This document shows positions 5,008-5,181 of a stretch of 5,181 bases of DNA, piece after piece. Each line of letters starts with the position of its first letter. Within the stretch, counting starts at the first letter, position 1. The stretch lies in assembly GCA_027024625.1 (NCBI GenBank), contig JALVRY010000086.1, positions 1 through 5,181 of the forward strand, written 5' to 3'. Both the position numbers and the translations under genes were made by a program. The notes under the pieces were generated by a model. It was given only the letters and a program-made list of their open reading frames with translations, had not been told where the DNA came from and ran no database searches. The DNA comes from Thiotrichaceae bacterium. GTDB lineage: Bacteria; Pseudomonadota; Gammaproteobacteria; Thiotrichales; Thiotrichaceae.

Positions 5008-5181
5008 ATGCAAAACACCAATAAAGCCACTTCTCTATGGCTTCCCATCCAAAAACTTTTTATCGTTTACCTTGGTATGATTAGTCTTTTTTTTGTGGGT
5101 CGTCTTGGTTTATTTCTTCTTTACTTTGACCGTATTACTAGCAGTGGAACAGAATATTGGTGGACATTTTTATACGGATTA
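5008..5181 (+). CDS. Membrane protein N-terminus, probably LTA-synthase-like sulfatase family (3' end outside window)
   Basis: The frame is open from the ATG at 5008 to the last base, giving 58 residues. A short polar start (MQNTNKATSLWLP) is followed by a hydrophobic segment at about 17-39 (Phe18 through Phe40) that should be the first membrane helix. Then comes DRITSSGTEYWWTFLYGL. The pattern RLGLFLLYFDR followed by a (F)LYGLR-like stretch is, from memory, typical of the start of LTA synthase family proteins. These are multi-helix membrane proteins with a C-terminal extracytoplasmic alkaline-phosphatase/sulfatase domain that transfers phosphoglycerol or phosphoethanolamine to envelope glycans. 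The catalytic part is outside the window, so the family call is tentative. No Shine-Dalgarno is visible before the ATG, so the start may differ slightly. Divergent from panC. Confidence 0.6.
   Translation, partial: MQNTNKATSLWLPIQKLFIVYLGMISLFFVGRLGLFLLYFDRITSSGTEYWWTFLYGL

Noticed and set aside
1..5181. CRISPR arrays, tRNA or rRNA genes, insertion sequences, riboswitches, defence modules
   Set aside because: No spaced repeats, cloverleaf sequences, transposase fragments or known riboswitch cores were seen. All substantial open frames are explained by household or small accessory genes.

Overview
The window looks like ordinary chromosomal DNA of an A+T-rich gammaproteobacterium (about 60% A+T, judged by eye). 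This rests on remembered family similarity, not a search. PanC has the same length as the E. coli enzyme and the same signature blocks. PanD ends in the IPVQ(A/V)A tail typical of gammaproteobacterial PanD. The helicase carries the RhlE signature stretch, and the right-edge gene resembles the LTA-synthase-like sulfatases common in this class. Genus cannot be assigned.

Layout, left to right. The C-terminal end of a HAD-type hydrolase enters on the + strand (1-201) and converges on a block of six minus-strand genes. Read in their own direction (right to left) these are panC (4902-4051), panD (3950-3570), a histidine-phosphatase-family protein (3523-2963), a small orphan lipoprotein (2868-2479), a VOC/glyoxalase-fold protein (2418-2065) and an RhlE-type DEAD-box RNA helicase with a long basic tail (1999-239). 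Divergent from panC, a + strand gene starts at 5008 and leaves the window after 58 codons. It looks like the membrane N-terminus of an LTA-synthase/sulfatase-type protein. No gene-free stretch reaches 300 bases; the largest gaps are about 95-105 bases.

Functional links. PanD makes beta-alanine from aspartate and PanC joins it to pantoate, giving pantothenate for coenzyme A. panB is not in the window. The other minus-strand genes share orientation but no evident pathway. Gaps of 46 to 100 bases and no gene overlaps suggest a loose chain of transcription units rather than a tight operon. A reasonable promoter-like sequence lies in the panC-panD gap. A potential stem between panD and the phosphatase gene could cover that gene's ribosome binding site.

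No new defence system, mobile element, CRISPR array or RNA gene is visible. The points most worth a second look are: the helicase's altered motifs (DEVD for DEAD, TAT for SAT); its repeat-bearing Lys/Ser-rich tail; a perfect 20-base palindrome inside the helicase gene; the possible translational switch after panD; and the uncharacterised phosphatase and lipoprotein pair.
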